Assembly: GCA_029865945.1 (NCBI GenBank)
Contig: JARXAH010000084.1
Location: forward strand, 59,071 to 123,070
Source: Bacteriovoracaceae bacterium
GTDB lineage: Bacteria; Bdellovibrionota; Bacteriovoracia; Bacteriovoracales; Bacteriovoracaceae
DNA: 64,000 nt
Direction: 5' to 3'
The notes below the pieces were generated by a model. The model was not told the DNA's origin. It was given only the letters and a program-made list of their open reading frames with translations, and did not search any database. This document shows positions 63,936 through 64,000 of the stretch, one piece after another; positions within the stretch are counted from its first letter, which is position 1; the number at the start of each line of letters is the position of its first letter. The translations under genes and the position numbers were made by a program.

Positions 63936-64000
63936 ATGCAAGCGATGGTATGCTTGAGAACGTTTAAGTCATTTCTTTTTTTTATCTTTCTTTTTTTATT
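63936..64000 (+). CDS. Secreted or membrane protein, cut by right edge
   Basis: ATG 63936 follows AAGGA by eight bases. The 21 visible codons read MQAMVCLRTFKSFLFFIFLFL, a basic start followed by a hydrophobic run, as in a signal peptide. Nothing further is in the window. An in-frame ATG at 63918 is an alternative. Identity unknown. Confidence 0.5.
   Translation, partial: MQAMVCLRTFKSFLFFIFLFL

Overview
The window looks like chromosomal DNA of a free-living or predatory Gram-negative bacterium of moderate-to-low GC. Lipoprotein and signal-peptide genes are abundant, and the set of SUF operon, DjlA-like J protein, HD-GYP-like regulator, CheX/CheA-type signalling genes and many secreted hydrolases resembles Bdellovibrionota (Bacteriovorax-like). 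That placement is inference; no rRNA, tRNA, CRISPR array, integrase or transposase gene was seen, so most of the window reads as core genome with small accessory secreted genes.

Layout. 1-2110: a secreted protein cut by the left edge (frame open to base 1) and a small lipoprotein. 2091-6365: four mutually overlapping minus-strand genes (DAO-type FAD oxidoreductase, unknown protein, MnmA-like protein with a broken PP-loop, M28-like protein lacking its metal ligands). 6435-9812: purine permease, small secreted protein and a subtilisin. 10110-17929: a pyrimidine operon pyrB-pyrC-carA-carB-pyrF-pyrE; pyrD lies apart at 43817, so the whole route from bicarbonate and glutamine to UMP is in the window. 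18137-22929: RhlE-type helicase, HD-GYP-like protein without an HD dyad, cca and htpX. 23114-28416: Rrf2 regulator and SUF iron-sulfur operon (sufB, sufC, half-length sufD, sufS, Nfu protein). 28595-36012: DedA protein, lipoprotein, secreted cytochrome/propeller protein, and a coupled BASS transporter-SDR-aldehyde dehydrogenase-SDR set. 36223-46033: small secreted proteins, a DjlA-like J protein with a probable frameshift, aconitase, EamA transporter, pyrD and a LOG protein. 46049-54000: OPT transporter, polytopic membrane protein, a MetX-type acyltransferase with a cysteine synthase, and a coiled-coil lipoprotein. 54099-60740: secreted enzymes (GH5 mannanase-like lipoprotein, phytochelatin-synthase-like and NlpC/P60-like cysteine enzymes, a degenerate EEP-fold protein). 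60765-63737: a three-gene signalling operon (REC-HPt-HATPase kinase, CheY-like regulator, STAS-CheX fusion). A secreted protein begins at 63936 and runs off the right edge.

Most unusual non-coding signals: two copies of a ~127-bp imperfect palindrome (28444 and 43095) whose arms differ by compensating base pairs; a separate 176-bp multibranched inverted-repeat element (58783-58958); a (CTTT)6 tract inside a signal-peptide coding region (36249-36272), which could phase-vary a small Cys-rich secreted protein; and a leaderless-looking promoter for the Rrf2 regulator.
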